From Pholis gunnellus (Eukaryota; Chordata; Actinopteri; Perciformes; Pholidae): 64,000 nt of DNA. Made by a program: the position numbers and the translations under genes. Where the stretch lies: contig OU342804.1 of assembly GCA_910591455.2 (NCBI GenBank), positions 23,772,484 through 23,836,483 on the forward strand, given 5' to 3'. Below the pieces are notes generated by a model. It saw nothing but the letters and a program-made list of their open reading frames with translations, did no database searches and was not told the origin of the DNA. Shown one piece after another: positions 60,214-64,000 of the stretch. The first letter of the stretch is position 1, and every line of letters starts with the position of its first letter.

Positions 60214-62143
60214 TGTTCACTGTGATGACAACAGCCAGGGTACTTCCGGTCCCAACAGGGCCCTGAAGTAATGATAGAGAGGGTTAAGGTGCCTGTATCT
60301 TCATTTCAGCAGGTTGCTAATGCAGAGGTGTGTATAGATCACAGCTATTACTTTACTCTTCATTCTAATTTAAATAATTGAACTGGATTGAATGCATATT
60401 ATTTGCAAATAGAAGATAGGCCACAATTCTAACAGATTTACAGTAACAGTGGAAGTTAATACAGTAACGGGGTTCAATGAAAACTAATCACTTTATTTGT
60501 ACAGTCGATGGTTCTCGCTACTCTTGCTATCTTTGTTTTTAAATGACAAACTTTTGAAAATGAGACCTCGTTCTCAATGGATTTTGTCTACATAAAAGGT
60601 TAATAATAATAATAATAGATTGAAAAAACTATCCAGCTGTTCAACCAGAGCTGAAATACTGATTAATAACTGAATAATAAATTAGTTTTTTGCTTAAAGT
60701 AAATGTGTTATCACTTAATTTTCTTGCTACATTTTAAAGATCATATTTAAAATAAAATTATCCTTGTTGTGTCATTGAAAATATAATTATTAAATAATAG
60801 TGTATGTATAGGCAACTTGTATTGTTTAAAATAATGTCAGCAGGGACTGTTGGCCCTTGGTCATCTTCACATTATCAAATCTGGCCCTCTTTGAAAAAAG
60901 TTTGGACACCCCTGCCCTAAACAATGTGGATAAGAAGAGAGTAGTGTATGTCACTGAGGATTTTCATTTGACATTTCAAAATGGCTCTCATAAGGAGGAA
61001 CTTTCTGGACTATTTAAATTATTTGGTTCAAATGGGAAAGTCTTTTTTTAAAATATCAAGCTGTTTAGGCTTTCTGCTGTTTATATGTCAGTTGTTGTCT
61101 TGATAAATATCATGCTGTGGTAGATAAATGCAAACATTCACCCACATAGCATTTACATAAACACTCTAACAACTTTGATAAATACCATAACATGTGGTTC
61201 TGTGAAAGGCTTTTTTTAGGATGCCTCTTCTCCAATTAGTTGTATCAGCATTATCAAAAGATGGCCTTTCGTCAGCAAAACGGATTAAGAAAATGTTAAG
61301 GAAACTGTTGAGTTGTTCCAGATAGTCTTTGGCCTGGTTTCCCAATTAGACTGTGCAGACAGACTGGGGGCTAGCTGGCTAATTGCCTTCATTTGTTAGT
61401 TTCACAGCTAATTTAGCTTGCACCTATAGTCTTTTTTTAAACTCCCCCAACCTGCTCTTTCATTTACGAAGCTCAGACTTGCTGTTGTAATTAAGGCAGG
61501 TAAATGGAGCCACACTGCATGATTACAATTTAAGTGCACCTCCTATTACTTGCTACATTTTGCAGACTTACAGAAGTCTCAGCTGGTTGGGGTGAAATTC
61601 ATGTAGTACCCCTGTGGTGATATGGTTACTCAGGTTATTACAGCGAGAACTCTAACAGTCATTAGCACAGTTGATATGTAGGGCAGGCTGTTGTATCTCC
61701 TTTATTTGCTCTGCGGGTGTCATTTTTCTTTTTATCTCCTGCTCTTTTCTGTGCTTCGTATTTATCCTTTCTCTCTCTTGCTCTCAATCATCTCAGAGAT
61801 GTAGTTAAACAATACAGAAGAGATTACTGATGAGACGGCAGCTTAGGAGCAGCACTCTCATGGTGTCCCTCGTATATGTCCTGCATCTATATTCTCCCTG
61901 TTCCTCCCCTTTGACAGTAGTTGCTCTCGATTGTACTGTAGCTGCAACAGTGTCTAGGGGATCTTGGCAGCCGCTACAATGAATGGGTCGGTAACTCATG
62001 TAGCAGGAACCCACTGGACATTTGGAAAACAATGTATGCTTGTCTATTTATTCACTCATATGTACTGCACGTTCTTTGAACTGACAAAGCTAAGTTGTCA
62101 GACACCTCAAGTTGACTGTAGGAGATTTTATGTGATAATATTG

Positions 62144-62158
62144 ATATATATATATATA
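62144..62158. repeat. Short (AT)n tract
   Basis: TATATATATATATAT within AT-rich intron. Confidence 0.85.
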
Positions 62159-64000
62159 TTGCTTAAAACCTATTTAGAAACTGCTCATGGATTAAACAAC
62201 CAGATCGGAATGTCTGTTTTCAAATAATCCAGGAAAATATGCAGCTGAAGAAGTTATTGCATCACATTTATGTAAAAATCATGTACAGATCTAATATTGC
62301 CAATAAACCAGTTCTGCTGTTGATTTGCAACACAGTCCACAATGGTCGAATTCAACCAGAGAACGGACAGCTATCAAAGTAATAACGCTACAGCAAAAAT
62401 TCCGACAGTTGACCGATCTTTATCGTCTCACAGTATATATCATCCTGTTGCCCAACTGGAACTGATTTCAAGGAGATTTGAGGATGATTGTCCTACACAA
62501 ATATTTTTCACAAATACTCTTGGTATTCGTTGTCTCCAAGACGGCAAGTAGTATTGCCACTCTAGTCTTGATTCTAACCTCGTAAAGCTAGCTGGATAAT
62601 TTATAATGACTAACAGTACACAGCTCCCATCACAGTCATCAGTCACACAATTTGTTTTGTCAGCAGTAAAATAATTGTAATATAATCCCAAGAATTTAAT
62701 GCTACACAATAATACTGTATGTGAATATACGTACAGTACATACAAATCAGTTTCAGCAGACATCATGAGCTGACCTGAGTAAATGCACCTAAAGTTTAGT
62801 TTGGAATTCATTTCAAACTACAAATAACTACAGAGTCCACAACAATCATGATATAATTCAGAGGGCATGTCATCACATGCAGCGGCCATACTGGTATTAA
62901 TTAGTGAGTTGTACACAATTACCTATGTGACTGATGTAGCCAGTCGCTACATTACAATCTCTGTTATGGTGATGAATTACTCACCTACACATATACTTAC
63001 TGCATGTACAGCATGTCAGCAAAATACAACAAGTAAATAACACATAAAAACTGTTATGAGGCCAACAGTATTCAGTTTTGATGAAGCTAGACCAGCAGTT
63101 TCCTCTGCGGTCCAGTCTCTGTGTCTACTAAACATTTCCCAAAGTTATCTTTGCACTGGACATGAACTTATTGTCTCACTATGTCTAACAAGAAAACAAG
63201 CATATTTCCCAAAATGGTTGTTCCTTTTTAGATTCACCGTTCTTCGAAATACTGTTGTAGCATCTTGGGTAAAGAAAAGCCAGAGATACTGCTCTATTGG
63301 TTACAGTCGGGTTCTATCGCGTTTGATCTGCTGAGCCATTCTCAAACTGCATCTTTGAACTCATTAACATTCGCTTAGAAGAGGTGATCGATAGTAGCAA
63401 AGCATTATGGCCTTGCAATTAATGATTTATGCCTTTAATGAATATTTTGCATAGTTCTTGCAGAGCTTGTGCTGTAATGAAGATGTGCACTTTGCAAGTA
63501 GTTCAGGAAGTTTAGGCATGAACTTGGGGTGACTTCTGCTTTCTCCTCGTTTTCATTTTGGAACACTGCTTCAAAGGGTAGTGTGATCAAAGCTGTCTGA
63601 GAGGCAGCATGGGGAAAGAGCAAAAGAGGGAGAGAGAGAGCGAGAGAGTGTGAGAGAGAATAGGGAAAACCCCAACGCTCTCAAATATAAGCAGAGCTCT
63701 GCGCGAACACGTCCATCTTTCCCTCCCAGCTGCCTAAACAAAGGCATCATCTCTTATCAAACCCTGCTTTCCACCCCAATAGCATTCTGCCAGACTGTTT
63801 TGACATCTCAATCGAGTGTTTTATTATTTTATTCCTTTCATTCAGTCTCAGCCACAAGAGGATTACTCAGAGATAGGCTGGTTATATCATGACCTAGATA
63901 AGGCAACATCATAGTGCTAATGCTATTTGCGCCAAGCCCTTTCGTCACACAATTATATTCAAAAGAAGGCAGTGAATTGTGGGGGAAGCTAATAGAGATG

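Larger units (their letters stand above)
59315..60914. mobile_element. hAT transposon remnant with 8-bp target duplication
   Basis: 1,600 bp, flanked by CCCTAAAC at 59307-59314 and 60915-60922. The left end CAGGCATGTCCAAAG is the inverse of the right end TTTGGACACCCCTG with few mismatches. The interior keeps transposase fragments on the + strand: MATASKIRKVDTEGRRF near 59541 and a BED-type zinc finger (GYAKCCLCSKEMNYSNKGSR then ALSSHCQT) near 60125-60210. It also has a four-copy 22-bp minisatellite (GGTGGAGCTGGGCCTGGATA unit, 59966-60061). Confidence 0.88.
58886..64000 (+). other. epha6: epha6 intron downstream of the ephrin-binding exons
   Basis: Remainder of the window. Contains the hAT element 59315-60914 and AT-rich DNA. 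I found no exon encoding the expected next part of the cysteine-rich region, so the intron continues past the window. A GA-rich stretch at 63620-63660 is simple sequence. Confidence 0.7.

Noticed and set aside
62440..62811. 123-codon minus-strand frame near the window end
   Set aside because: AT-rich, no domain, and does not match the expected next epha6 exon.

Overview
This window is nuclear DNA from a vertebrate, almost certainly a teleost (ray-finned) fish. Genes have short exons with GT-AG introns. Non-coding DNA is AT-rich and full of CA/TG, GA/CT and CTT microsatellites. hAT-type DNA transposons with 8-bp target duplications are common, as are dispersed repeats of fish type. There are no operons, and most long reading frames are microsatellite or repeat artefacts.

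Layout. (1) 228-2576, + strand: complete four-exon atp5mc3, the c-subunit of mitochondrial ATP synthase. (2) 3921-7838 and 8336-12265: two nearly identical, directly repeated ~3.92 kb elements bounded by a CCCAGTGAGCA/TGCTCACTGGG inverted repeat. Each carries on the minus strand a multi-exon gene with intact splice sites, whose C-terminal half resembles the DUF4806 domain. (3) 12557-17365, + strand: nsun3, a mitochondrial tRNA cytosine-5 methyltransferase, lacking only its first coding exon. Its third visible intron contains a nested duplication/inversion that includes a second, splice-competent copy of the preceding exon. (4) 17366-38480: intergenic, with microsatellites and hAT-like elements. 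(5) 38481-58885 and beyond, + strand: the 5' end of an Eph receptor, best matched to epha6 (signal peptide, ephrin-binding domain, start of the cysteine-rich region). The segment that I remember as one ~660-bp exon in mammalian EPHA genes is cut here by three phase-0 introns. The remaining epha6 exons lie beyond the window.

Both atp5mc3 and nsun3 products act in mitochondria, but nothing in the sequence indicates joint regulation. NSUN3 and EPHA6 are near each other on human chromosome 3, so that linkage looks ancestral. The most unusual items are the twin element with its intact spliced gene, the palindromic exon duplication in nsun3, and the recently split ephrin-binding exon of epha6, including a 105-nt intron without stop codons.
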